From contig NZ_APMP01000015.1 in the NCBI RefSeq assembly GCF_000372645.1, positions 1 through 64,000 of the forward strand: a DNA stretch of 64,000 nucleotides. The letters are read 5' to 3'. Position 1 is the stretch's first letter. Every line of letters starts with the position of its first letter. Position numbers and translations under genes: made by a program. The notes below the pieces were generated by a model. That model was given only the letters and a program-made list of their open reading frames with translations, was not told the origin of the DNA and searched no databases. Shown piece by piece: positions 44,207 through 52,182 of this stretch. This DNA comes from Caulobacter vibrioides OR37. Its GTDB lineage: Bacteria > Pseudomonadota > Alphaproteobacteria > Caulobacterales > Caulobacteraceae.

Positions 44207-44716
44207 ATGTTGAGGTTCGCGGCGATCGCTCTCGTGGGCGCCTTGTCGGCGGTCGGCGCGGCCAAGGCGGTCGTGTCGCTGGACGATCTCCGCCGCCCCG
44301 AGCTTCGCGCCCCTTCCGCCGCGACGGCCACGCTCGGCGGCGCCGAGGGCGGCGCGGCCCAGATCACCAAGGGCGACGACGGCCACTTCTGGGCCCAGGC
44401 CTCGGTCGACGGCAAGGCCGTGCGCTTCCTCGTCGACACGGGCGCGACGGCCGTTTCACTCAGCATGGCCGACGCCCAGCGCCTGGGCATCGACACCAGC
44501 AAGCTGAACTACGACTACAACGTCATCACCGCCGACGGCCGCACCCGCGCGGCCTCGGTCAAGCTGGCCAGCGTCGCCATCGCCGGCGCCAAGGTGCGCG
44601 ACGTCGACGCCCTGGTCATCGAGAAGGGTCTCGAGAACTCGCTGCTGGGCATGAGCTATCTGGGCCGCCTGTCTCGGTTCGAGGCCACCCCGAACTCACT
44701 GATCCTGCACCCTTAG
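44207..44716 (+). CDS. Retropepsin-like aspartic protease, exported (TIGR02281 type)
   Basis: 169 residues. Signal peptide MLRFAAIALVGALSAVGAAKA. The catalytic motif is VRFLVDTGATAVSLS (DTG), with GHFWAQASVDGKAV before it and SLLGMSYLGRLSRFEATPNSLIL at the end, the single-domain pepsin fold that must dimerise. Probably periplasmic. Start: ATG 44207 has GGCGGGG just upstream; ATG 44192 in the same frame is the alternative. Confidence 0.88.
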   Translation: MLRFAAIALVGALSAVGAAKAVVSLDDLRRPELRAPSAATATLGGAEGGAAQITKGDDGHFWAQASVDGKAVRFLVDTGATAVSLSMADAQRLGIDTSKLNYDYNVITADGRTRAASVKLASVAIAGAKVRDVDALVIEKGLENSLLGMSYLGRLSRFEATPNSLILHP

Positions 44717-44725
44717 ATCAGGACC

Positions 44726-45745
44726 TCAGGCGGCCGGCGCCTCGGCGCGCGCGTCACGCGCCGCCAGGGCCGCGCGCACGGCCTCCAACGCCCGATCCAC
44801 GACCTCCAGCCCCGCCCCGGCCTTGACGCCCTCGACCGTCAGGACGCGCCGCCACGCGCGGGCGCCCGGCAGGCCATGAAACAGGCCCAGCATGTGCCGG
44901 GTCATGGCCGCCAGATGCGTCCCGGCGGCCAATTCTCGGGCCATGTACGGCCGATAACGTTCCACCGCCTCGAAGCTGTCGATATCCGCGACGTCCATCC
45001 CGAAAACCCGCCGGTCGACCTCGCCAAGCAGGCCGGCCTCGTGATAGGCCGCCCGCCCCAGCATCACGCCATCAACGCCGTTGGCCAGATGCTCCAGCAC
45101 CGCGTCGAGGCTCGGCACGCCGCCATTGATGGCGATGGTCAGGTTCGGTCGTTCGCGCTTGAGCCTGTAGACGAGGTCGTAATCCAGCGGAGGAATGTCG
45201 CGGTTCTCCTTGGGCGACAGTCCCTTCAGCCAGGCCTTGCGCGCGTGTACGACGAAGCTGTCGATCCCGGCCGCCGCGCAAGCGTCGACCAGGCCGAACA
45301 GAGCCTCCTCCGGGTCCTGGTCGTCGACGCCGATCCGACACTTGACCGTCGCCGGAACCTTCACCGCGTCCTTGATGGCCGCCATGCACGCGGCGACGAG
45401 GTCCGGCTCCCGCATCAGACAGGCGCCGAAGCGGCCGCTCTGCACGCGGTCCGACGGACAGCCGACGTTCAGATTGATCTCGTCATAGCCGAAGTCCTCG
45501 GCGATCCGCGCGGCCAGGGCCAACTCGGCCGGCTCCGACCCGCCCAGTTGCACCGCCACCGGATGCTGCCCGGGATCGTAGCTCAGCAGCTTCTCCCGAT
45601 CGCCATGCACGACCGCGCCGCTCGTCACCATCTCGGTATAGAGCAACGCCCTCGACGACAGGACGCGATGCAAGGACCGGCAATGCCGGTCCGTCCAGTC
45701 CATCATGGGCGCAACAGAAAATCTATGGGGTTCAAATCGCGTCAT
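44726..45745 (-). CDS. dusA: tRNA-dihydrouridine synthase A
   Basis: 339 residues. FMN enzyme that reduces U20/U20a in the tRNA D-loop. The N-terminus HRFSVAPMMDWTDRHCRSLHRVLS, the block EINLNVGCPSDRVQSGRFGACLM with the active-site cysteine, VKCRIGVDDQD and INGGVPS are DusA hallmarks. The first 15 codons (45700-45745) are noticeably AT-rich (GATTTTCTGTTGCGCCC, GATTTGAACCCC) compared with the rest. That is expected where an integrated element has replaced the gene's 5' end; the integrase gene starts just beyond it, divergently. Confidence 0.95.
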   Translation of the reverse strand: MTRFEPHRFSVAPMMDWTDRHCRSLHRVLSSRALLYTEMVTSGAVVHGDREKLLSYDPGQHPVAVQLGGSEPAELALAARIAEDFGYDEINLNVGCPSDRVQSGRFGACLMREPDLVAACMAAIKDAVKVPATVKCRIGVDDQDPEEALFGLVDACAAAGIDSFVVHARKAWLKGLSPKENRDIPPLDYDLVYRLKRERPNLTIAINGGVPSLDAVLEHLANGVDGVMLGRAAYHEAGLLGEVDRRVFGMDVADIDSFEAVERYRPYMARELAAGTHLAAMTRHMLGLFHGLPGARAWRRVLTVEGVKAGAGLEVVDRALEAVRAALAARDARAEAPAA

Positions 45746-45819
45746 TTTTGTCGTATATTCAATGTGTTAGGAGATACCGAAAACCGAAGCTTGTACCCAA
45801 ATGTACCCAGGTTTTCTCT

Positions 45820-46938
45820 ATGTTCCGACATTTCACTGTACACATGGCGTACACGAAAATGGCGACCTTTGTGAATTTGCCCTCCGGCGCCTGGCGAGCG
45901 ATCATCCGTCGGAAGGGCCGCTATATAAGCGAGACGTTCAAACTGCGCGAGGACGCGCGGCGTTGGGCCACGGCCCAGGAGAGCGCGATCGATCGGGGCT
46001 TGGCCCCGATGAAGACCTACATCGCTAGCAAGACGTCGCTGGCCCACCTGATCGATCTGCACATCGACGATCTGGCGGCCGCGAAAAAGCCGATCGGGCG
46101 GACGAAGCTGGAGGCGCTGCTTCACCTGCGCCGCACCATCGGAAAGACCGCCTACGCCAAGATCGATCGGCAGTTCATCATCGAGTTCGGCCGCACCCGG
46201 GCGCGCGGCGGCACCGGCCCTGTGACGATCGGCATGTATGTTGGCTGGATCAAGTTGGTCTTCGCCCATGCCTCGGCCGTCCATGAGATCGACACTAAGA
46301 TCGAGCCGATCGAGCTGGGACGTCTGGCCCTCAAGCATCTGGGCCTGATCGGAAAGAGTCAGGAACGCGACCGACGACCGACCCAGGAAGAGCTGGACCT
46401 GATCTTCAAGGCGTTCGACGAGAACCCCTGGCAGAAGAACCCGATGACGCGGATCATCCAGTTCGCGATCGGTACCGCCATGCGCCAGGACGAGATCTGC
46501 CGCATCACCTGGAGCGATCTCGACCTCCGGGCCAAGACCATCATTATTCGCGATCGTAAGGACCCGCGCGACAAGTACGGCAACGACCAGCGTATCCCGC
46601 TGGTCAGCATCACCGGCTACGACCCGCTAGCCTTGATCGAGGAGCAGCGCGCCATCCGATCGAACTTCGACGACCGCATCTTCCCCTATACGTCGGAGGC
46701 GATCAGCGCGGCCTTCACGCGGACGGTCGCCAAGCTAAAGATCGACGACCTGCATTTCCACGACACCCGTCACGAGGCGACCAGCCGCCTGTTCGAAGCC
46801 GGCCTGAAGATCGAACAGGTCGCCCTCATTACCGGCCACAAGGACTGGAAGATGCTGCGCCGCTACACTCACATCAAAGCCAAGTCGGTCCACGCCGCGG
46901 TCGCGCTTCTCAAGCCCTGGACAGATCCAGACGACTAG
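45820..46938 (+). CDS. Tyrosine recombinase/integrase (dusA-targeting type)
   Basis: About 372 residues. Catalyses site-specific integration and excision. N-terminal arm-binding part FVNLPSGAWRAIIRRKGRYISETFKLREDARRWA, SAM-like core-binding domain, then the catalytic domain: first Arg in GTAMRQDEICRITWSDL, Lys in the IIIRDRKDPR hairpin, HDTRHEATSRLFEAGL (H-x-x-R), GHKDWKMLRRYTHI with the final Tyr nucleophile. The start is uncertain: ATGs at 45820, 45844 and 45859 are in frame, and only the first has a weak AGG. Divergent from dusA with almost no gap, as in dusA-integrating elements. Its stop overlaps the next, convergent gene by 4 bases. Confidence 0.92.
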   Translation: MFRHFTVHMAYTKMATFVNLPSGAWRAIIRRKGRYISETFKLREDARRWATAQESAIDRGLAPMKTYIASKTSLAHLIDLHIDDLAAAKKPIGRTKLEALLHLRRTIGKTAYAKIDRQFIIEFGRTRARGGTGPVTIGMYVGWIKLVFAHASAVHEIDTKIEPIELGRLALKHLGLIGKSQERDRRPTQEELDLIFKAFDENPWQKNPMTRIIQFAIGTAMRQDEICRITWSDLDLRAKTIIIRDRKDPRDKYGNDQRIPLVSITGYDPLALIEEQRAIRSNFDDRIFPYTSEAISAAFTRTVAKLKIDDLHFHDTRHEATSRLFEAGLKIEQVALITGHKDWKMLRRYTHIKAKSVHAAVALLKPWTDPDD

Positions 46939-47312
46939 CGAACAGGCCTCGGTCGGGGCTTGTTGCGCTCGGCCTCGTCAGCAGCGTCGAGCAGCATTTG
47001 CGCGAAATCCCGCAGGGCGTCGGGTGAGACAGCCATGTTGACGATTTTGCCGTGAGGTCGGTCGCGCCCTGGCGCCTGCGTCTTCAAGTCAAGGATTAGC
47101 TCGACCTGTCCCAGGCGAACGGGGCGGGCCGACAGAAACAGCTCTCGCCTTCCCTGCCGGTTGTCCTCGCACTCAATCCGAACGGCGCCAGCGCCCGGCC
47201 AAGGATCGCCGTCCGGCAGGCCGAGGCCATGCACTTCGTGTTCGGATCGCGCCTGAGTTTCCTGAAGCTGCTCGATGGCCCAGGCGTCGAGGGAGGGGTC
47301 TCTACCGATCAT
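46935..47312 (-). CDS. Hypothetical protein in the dusA island
   Basis: 125 residues, no signal peptide or membrane segment. Features visible: GAVRIECEDNRQGRRELFLSARPVRLGQVELILDLKTQA (beta-rich) and a C-terminal helix VSPDALRDFAQMLLDAADEAERNK. No family recognised. Convergent with the integrase, overlapping by 4 bases, and divergent from the regulator at 47484. Confidence 0.55.
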   Translation of the reverse strand: MIGRDPSLDAWAIEQLQETQARSEHEVHGLGLPDGDPWPGAGAVRIECEDNRQGRRELFLSARPVRLGQVELILDLKTQAPGRDRPHGKIVNMAVSPDALRDFAQMLLDAADEAERNKPRPRPVR

Positions 47313-47483
47313 TCCTCGAGACTACCCCAAGTCGCCCCACGGCTCACCCAGCAATGCGTGACGATGGCAAAGCAGCCGCCGACAACGGCCCCACCTCGAT
47401 CGCGGCCGACAGCGACTGAAGGACGAACAGCCCTCCTTTGGCAGGCGCGGTCAGTCGATATAGGCTGGCGAAAGGATCACCCC

Positions 47484-48218
47484 ATGCCCGCTTCACTATA
47501 CGACCGGCTTGTTGCTTTACCGCGCCCAGAACCTGGCAAGGCGACTTTGCCGCCAGTCGAGATCATCGCGTTCAATGTTCATGTCCGTCGCAAGCTGCAC
47601 GGGTGGAAGCAAAGCACCTTAGCCAGCTTGGCTGATGTGTCGCTGTCGACCATCGAGCGCATCGAGCGCGGCGAGCCCGTTCAGCCGGCCTTGATGGAGA
47701 AGGTCGGCGCCGCGTTCGGCTATCCGCCCGGCTACTACACCGCGCCGCGAACCCCGCTGACGCAGGAAGAAGTAGCGCAGCAGTACGACGGGCACACGGT
47801 TTTCGTTTCGGTCGAACCGTTTGCCAAGCAACTGCAGTTTCGGCGCATCGCGCGATGCATGCACCTTGTGTTTGCGCCGATCGGCGACTGCCCTAACGAC
47901 CAGCCTCAGTTGCTCAAGCTGTTCGAACTCTTGTCCGAACTGACTGTACGGCTAGCCCTCCCGACGCTGGCGCCAAGATCGCGACTGGGCGGCGTTCGCC
48001 CTCTCTATCAAGCGATCACCAACCAGATCGCCCTCCTGCGTCGCGCTGGCATCGCGCTCGTCTGCGGCGTGCTTCATGAACCCGAGCGCGACCCACAGCG
48101 CTACGCTGTCATCGCCGCAGGTCATCTCGCCGTCGATCCTGGGATCCAAACGCGCAAGCTGCTTATCCTCGACCGTCGAGAGGTGACCGGAACCTGGGAG
48201 ACGGAGAGCCTGGATTGA
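47484..48218 (+). CDS. XRE-type helix-turn-helix regulator
   Basis: 244 residues. The HTH domain is at residues about 24-70: NVHVRRKLHGWKQSTLASLADVSLSTIERIERGEPVQPALMEKVGAAFG, typical of Cro/C1-type regulators. The C-terminal 150 residues are of unknown fold (LAPRSRLGGVRPLYQAITNQIALLRRAGIALVCG). ATG 47484 has AGGA eight bases upstream. Its stop overlaps a TTG-started 32-codon membrane protein. Probably an island regulator; no operator identified. Confidence 0.8.
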   Translation: MPASLYDRLVALPRPEPGKATLPPVEIIAFNVHVRRKLHGWKQSTLASLADVSLSTIERIERGEPVQPALMEKVGAAFGYPPGYYTAPRTPLTQEEVAQQYDGHTVFVSVEPFAKQLQFRRIARCMHLVFAPIGDCPNDQPQLLKLFELLSELTVRLALPTLAPRSRLGGVRPLYQAITNQIALLRRAGIALVCGVLHEPERDPQRYAVIAAGHLAVDPGIQTRKLLILDRREVTGTWETESLD

Positions 48219-48313
48219 CGGACGCCCTCTTCAATCCGGCGGTCATTCTGGCCCTGGCTGCGCTTGCGTCCGCCTTAGCCAAGCTTGTCTGGGCCTTTCG
48301 CCGGAAGCGCTAG
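48215..48313 (+). CDS. Putative 32-residue membrane protein coupled to the XRE gene
   Basis: MTDALFNPAVILALAALASA continues into LAKLVWAFRRKR: one hydrophobic helix with a basic C-terminus. It starts at TTG 48215 overlapping the upstream TGA (TTGA), with GGAG eight bases before it inside the regulator gene. The coupling, ribosome site and typical small-membrane-protein layout support it; no homology evidence. Confidence 0.45.
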   Translation: MTDALFNPAVILALAALASALAKLVWAFRRKR

Positions 48314-48339
48314 TCTTCCTTGCCGTAGCCCTGGCGTCG

Positions 48340-48939
48340 TTAGTCCTCGCTCGTCGCGAAGGCTGGGCGGATCGAAACGATCTTGCGAATCTCCCTGATC
48401 GCTGCCCGCGCCGCTTGCTTGGCGGCAGGACGAGGCAGCCCGCGTGCTCGGAATGCCTTGACCGTATAGTCGAAGTAGAGCCGATCCCACGCTGGCCGAA
48501 ACCCGGTGTCCGGGACCTCGGCCAGGAGCTTCGGCCGATTCACATCGTGCTTCAGGCGATCCCCTGGTCGCCCGGCTTGGATATAGAGACCCCGGCTTGC
48601 GAGAATATTCTCCACCAGGACACCCTGGTTCTTGGTGAGGTCGAACTCGACGATGACAAAGGCCTCAGCTGGCCGCTGGAGTGTTAGATAGAGCGCGACC
48701 GTATGGTCGTGGCCCGGCAGCTGCCCCCACTGAACCTTGACGTCACCTTGGTGGACGGAGGCTTGCGCCTCGATCGCCGCGTCAATGTCGGATCGTTGCG
48801 ACGTGTCGAGGATGACGAGAGGGATGATGCGGCCGTCCCCGATCCCGCCCGTCCCGATGGCGCCGTCAGCGACAATGGGGGCCACCAGCCGCTCATGATC
48901 ATGGTTGAGCCGGAAAATTGCCGGCTTGAAGATGCTCAT
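48340..48939 (-). CDS. Hypothetical protein, second gene of a two-gene unit
   Basis: 199 residues, no membrane segment. Visible: MSIFKPAIFRLNHDHERLVAPIVADGAIGTGG and a C-terminal basic helix AAKQAARAAIREIRKIV. No family recognised. The ATG at 48939 overlaps the stop of the upstream membrane protein gene (ATGA), so the two are translationally coupled and probably work together. Confidence 0.6.
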   Translation of the reverse strand: MSIFKPAIFRLNHDHERLVAPIVADGAIGTGGIGDGRIIPLVILDTSQRSDIDAAIEAQASVHQGDVKVQWGQLPGHDHTVALYLTLQRPAEAFVIVEFDLTKNQGVLVENILASRGLYIQAGRPGDRLKHDVNRPKLLAEVPDTGFRPAWDRLYFDYTVKAFRARGLPRPAAKQAARAAIREIRKIVSIRPAFATSED

Positions 48940-49484
48940 GCTCGGCGCTCCGACATCACCAACACCTCGACGCCCGTCGCCTGTTGGTGAGTATCGCTGG
49001 CGATCACCTCGTAGCCGTCGGTGACGGAGCCCGCGAGAAGCTTCGGAGCGGCCAGGAAGTAGCACCATCCTGACTCGACTTGGTGTGCATCGATGCGAAA
49101 GGGTGTTGAAAGGCCGTGGCCCTCGCCAAAATCGCGGTAGGCGATCGCCGGCAGACGCAGCGACATCGGAAGATCGCGACGGTAGCGGATAGCTAGTTCG
49201 AGCAGCGAGACTGAGTTTCCGGTGTCTGTCGGATTGGCGATCTGGACCTTGAAGGCGAAGAGCTTGCCCTCCTCGCCGAGGTCGCGGTGGAAGGATTCCA
49301 GCAAGCGGACCTCCAGCTTCGGCGTCCGCCGCGCCTCCTGCCGTTCAGCCAACCGCTGGGCTTTGGCCGAGGTCCGCCACGCCAGGACGGAAAACACCAG
49401 CGCGACCACAGCCACGAAGAACGTCAGCCAAGTCGCCCAGTCGCCAGGCTGAACGGCCCTGATCGCTGCGTCCAGATTCCTCAC
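48936..49484 (-). CDS. Hypothetical protein with N-terminal transmembrane helix
   Basis: 182 residues. One membrane segment at residues about 16-37 (ATWLTFFVAVVALVFSVLAW) followed by a charged linker (RTSAKAQRLAERQEARRTPKLEVRLL) and a soluble beta-rich domain. No family recognised. Coupled by ATGA to the next gene. The layout, a membrane anchor plus a soluble partner with no metabolic context, is one seen in poorly characterised island modules. Confidence 0.6.
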   Translation of the reverse strand: MRNLDAAIRAVQPGDWATWLTFFVAVVALVFSVLAWRTSAKAQRLAERQEARRTPKLEVRLLESFHRDLGEEGKLFAFKVQIANPTDTGNSVSLLELAIRYRRDLPMSLRLPAIAYRDFGEGHGLSTPFRIDAHQVESGWCYFLAAPKLLAGSVTDGYEVIASDTHQQATGVEVLVMSERRA

Positions 49485-49592
49485 CGTGCCCTGTCCTCGA
49501 ACCTTAAAAGCGCCCAGCGTGTCGAAGCGCTACGCCGCAACCTTGGCCCATTCCACCCGCGGCGTCATGGCGCCTCGACTCCGTCCACCAAT

Positions 49593-49607
49593 GTTCTATA
49601 TTCGTTC
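49593..49607 (+). promoter_or_regulatory. LexA box directly before the ATG at 49610
   Basis: GTTC (49593-49596), TATATTC, GTTC (49604-49607). The box ends two bases before the start codon, so transcription probably starts at or near the ATG (leaderless message) and the -10 element would lie within the box (TATATT). Confidence 0.75.
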
Positions 49608-49609
49608 TC

Positions 49610-49963
49610 ATGAACCACGCCCATCCCGTCACCGCTGAGCCGCTGACCGCCGTGGAGATCGACGGCGTCCTTGGCGAGCCCGGCTACCTTGAAACCCTGC
49701 CCGCCGTCCGCCACGTCGACGCCGGCCGCGATGGCGGCCTGGTCGTCTGGCTGGACAGCGCCCTGGACACCGTCCCCCCGCTCGACGAAGAGCGCCCTGA
49801 CCGGCCGCCGGAGGTGGAACTGCATGGCCAGGGCGCGCCCTGCCAGGCGCTGGTCGACCATCCCCGCGCCCAGCACGTCGAGATGTTCTTCGACGGCCTG
49901 GGCGACCCGGAATGCGCCCCGCTGGGCTGGTGGCATGCGCGCGTGTGGTTGAAGGCCGATTGA
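49610..49963 (+). CDS. LexA-linked small hypothetical protein
   Basis: 117 residues, acidic, no signal peptide. Visible: VEIDGVLGEPGYLETLPAVRHVDAGRDGGLVVWLDSALD and a C-terminal GWWHARVWLKAD. No family recognised. A perfect LexA box abuts the start and the SRAP gene follows 66 bases downstream on the same strand, so the two are likely one SOS-induced unit. Confidence 0.65.
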   Translation: MNHAHPVTAEPLTAVEIDGVLGEPGYLETLPAVRHVDAGRDGGLVVWLDSALDTVPPLDEERPDRPPEVELHGQGAPCQALVDHPRAQHVEMFFDGLGDPECAPLGWWHARVWLKAD

Positions 49964-50029
49964 AGACGGCCTTGCACCTGGTCGCCTGACCGCTAGCTTC
50001 AATGGATCGGCCGGCAGGGACATTCGAGG

Positions 50030-50785
50030 ATGTGCAATCTCTACGCCCTCATGAAGGCGCGGGCGGAAGTCGCCGCCCTGGCGCGCGCTATGAGCGACCT
50101 CAACAACAACCAGCCGCCGATGCCGGGGATTTACCCTGACTACGCCGCGCCGATCATCACCCGCGGCCAGGAAGGCCAGAGGATTATGCGCGATGCGCGC
50201 TGGGGCATGCCGTCATCGAAACAGGCCCTGTTCGAGGCCGCGACGGAGCGGGCTGACAAGCTGCGCGCCAAGGGCACGGAGTTCGATTTCGACGAACTAC
50301 TGAAGATGGAGCCGGACAAGGGCACCACGAACGTGCGCAACACGGTCAGCCAGAAGACGGGCAGGATCAACACCCATTGGGCGCCCTGGCTAGGCGCGGG
50401 CAACCGGTGTCTGGTGCCCTTCACGTCCTTCGCCGAACCGGACCAAGACCACGAGAGGACGCGCAAGAACATCTGGTTCGCGTTGGATGACAGCCGCCCG
50501 ATCGCCTTCTTCGCCGGCATCTGGACGCCGCACGCCTGCGTGCGGATGAAGAGCAAGGGCTGGGAGGAAATCGTCGCCTACGGCTTCCTGACAACGGAGT
50601 CGGCCGAGCCGGTGAAGACCTACCACGCCAAGGCCATGCCGGTGATCCTGACCGAGCCGGAGGAATGGGACCTATGGATGAGCGACGCCCCCTGGACTGA
50701 GGTCGCCCAGCTGCAGCGGCCCCTGCCCGATCGGCTGAAGGTGGTGGCCACCGGCGGCAAGAGCGACGACGTCGTGCCGGCCTGA
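50030..50785 (+). CDS. yedK: SRAP-family protein (YedK/HMCES): abasic-site DNA crosslinking
   Basis: 251 residues. SRAP proteins use a Cys at position 2 to form a thiazolidine crosslink with abasic sites in single-stranded DNA. Cys2 is present (MCNLYAL). Further SRAP residues appear in TTNVRNTVS, the LVPFTSFAEPD block in place of the usual PADGFYEW, and HAKAMPVIL with the catalytic His. Upstream is a LexA-controlled gene and downstream lie the mutasome genes, so an SOS role fits. Confidence 0.88.
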   Translation: MCNLYALMKARAEVAALARAMSDLNNNQPPMPGIYPDYAAPIITRGQEGQRIMRDARWGMPSSKQALFEAATERADKLRAKGTEFDFDELLKMEPDKGTTNVRNTVSQKTGRINTHWAPWLGAGNRCLVPFTSFAEPDQDHERTRKNIWFALDDSRPIAFFAGIWTPHACVRMKSKGWEEIVAYGFLTTESAEPVKTYHAKAMPVILTEPEEWDLWMSDAPWTEVAQLQRPLPDRLKVVATGGKSDDVVPA

Positions 50786-50791
50786 TCGGCT

Positions 50792-51118
50792 TTAGCGGTC
50801 CGGCGGCGTCCAGGACCACGCGCCGTCGAAGAGGTGGGGAAAGACCGCGACGTCTTTTGACCCGCACCCTTCTACGCCCGTGCAGGACAGCCGCGCGGCG
50901 ATATCGGCGATCTTGACGTCCACGCGATGCTCGAACTTTTCCAGCAGATCCTCGGGCGTCCACTCGATCAGTCGCGGACATTCGCGACAGCAGATCGCCA
51001 GGGAATAGCCCTTGGTCAGAAAGGTCCTGACCGTGTCGTTGCCGACCTGGCCCAGGTGGAAGCGTCGGATCAGAGCCTCCGGCGGGCGCTGCAGCGTCGA
51101 GGACGGATGGTTCGGCAC
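50792..51118 (-). CDS. Hypothetical cysteine-rich small protein
   Basis: 108 residues. Four or five cysteines (SLAICCRECPRLIEW ... LSCTGVEGCGSKD) could form a zinc ribbon. Otherwise LIRRFHLGQVGNDTVRTFLTKGYSLAI resembles nothing I can name. The gene is convergent with SRAP, stops 7 bases apart. Confidence 0.5.
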   Translation of the reverse strand: MPNHPSSTLQRPPEALIRRFHLGQVGNDTVRTFLTKGYSLAICCRECPRLIEWTPEDLLEKFEHRVDVKIADIAARLSCTGVEGCGSKDVAVFPHLFDGAWSWTPPDR

Positions 51119-51254
51119 CGGGGGCGTTTCTCCGACGTACGCTATACGAGATAGGCCTCAAAACTTCGGCTGCCAGCGGCAGCGCCCCGCCAGGTCCATC
51201 ATCGGCTATGATATGCGCAAATCGCTTCGTCGACGGAACGCTATTAAGCCGGAC

Positions 51255-51632
51255 ATGACCCTGCCTCAGGAACCTAGCCTAGAGCCCATCGACTACTGGC
51301 GCGCGGTCTCGCGCCGTGGCGTGCTCGCGCTCGGCTTCTGCGTCCGACGCACGATCGAAGGCCCGACGTTGGTCGCGGAACTGACCGGGCCTTTGGACGG
51401 CTGGACCCGTCGCGCCGCCTTGGCCGCGATCGGCGTCCACGATGATGCTGAACGTACGCGCGACCTTGCCCTAGTCGCCGCCCGCGCGGTTCTGACCATG
51501 GCCTTGGAGCACACGCCTGCGATGACCGCGCTGGAGGCCTACCAGGGCCTGCTCATCGACGCGGTCTGGAGAGCGGTCGAAGACGACCCACCCCGCAAGA
51601 TCGAGATCCTGGGCCGCTCGGCGCCGATCTAG
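51255..51632 (+). CDS. Hypothetical protein
   Basis: 125 residues, no membrane segment. Visible: EPIDYWRAVSRRGVLALGFCVRRTIEGPTLVAELTGPLDGW, then a helical C-terminal half. Start uncertain: ATG 51255 or 51213 in frame, neither with a clear ribosome site. Its stop overlaps the convergent HEPN-like gene by 4 bases. Confidence 0.45.
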   Translation: MTLPQEPSLEPIDYWRAVSRRGVLALGFCVRRTIEGPTLVAELTGPLDGWTRRAALAAIGVHDDAERTRDLALVAARAVLTMALEHTPAMTALEAYQGLLIDAVWRAVEDDPPRKIEILGRSAPI

Positions 51633-52153
51633 ACGTCGCCAGACCGCTGGCGGGCGGTCTGGTCGGCTTCGATCTCGTCGGCGATCATCTGCGCGGTGAT
51701 CCCGAAGCGTTCGGCCATGCCATGGCTGAAGGCCTCCAGGTCCCGGTTCAGGGCCATGAAGACATCGCAGGCCGCGTCGCTGCGCGCGATCATCGCGGCT
51801 TCGAGCTGATCTGGAGGCGCTCCGCCCTCGATGTAGAACCTGAAGAAGCGATGGACCAGGAAGTCGCGCTCGGGCTTGCACGCCTCCAGCCGCGCCAGCA
51901 GCTCCGCTGGTAGGCGCCCCGTTTTCTTGATCTTGCCCAGCATGGTCCCGAAGGTGTGGGTGAAGCTGGTGTCGAAGAAGTCGTCCACCCGCCCTTCCCA
52001 GGCCGCGTCCTCGACCCCGTTGCGCTCGGGCAGCAGGCTCAGGACGCTGTAGGTGTTGACCAGTTCGTACTCCAGGGTCTGGATCGCGAAGTGGGCGCGG
52101 CCGTAACGCGCGAAGGCCTCGCGATGCTCATCGCTGACGAAGGGCGAGTCCAC
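51629..52153 (-). CDS. Small helical protein with Rx4H (HEPN-like) motif, partner of the GHKL gene
   Basis: 174 residues, all-helical by composition. The segment ACKPERDFLVHRFFRFYI carries R96-x4-H101 with Asp after the Arg, the layout of the HEPN ribonuclease active site (R[NDH]xxxH). The preceding AIQTLEYELVNTYSVL would be the first long helix. GTG start at 52153 with AAAGGAC six bases upstream. It follows the GHKL-ATPase gene by 29 bases on the same strand, so the two form an operon. The HEPN assignment is a motif-level inference. Confidence 0.6.
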   Translation of the reverse strand: MDSPFVSDEHREAFARYGRAHFAIQTLEYELVNTYSVLSLLPERNGVEDAAWEGRVDDFFDTSFTHTFGTMLGKIKKTGRLPAELLARLEACKPERDFLVHRFFRFYIEGGAPPDQLEAAMIARSDAACDVFMALNRDLEAFSHGMAERFGITAQMIADEIEADQTARQRSGDV

Positions 52154-52182
52154 GGCGAGGTCCTTTCCAGCGCGGTCTGCGG

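Noticed and set aside
51190..51204. CCAGGTCCATCATCGGC resembling the dusA 5' region (CCAGTCCATCATGGGC), a possible right attachment site
   Set aside because: The match is about 12 bases with a gap, and no flanking dusA codons; too short to be trusted.
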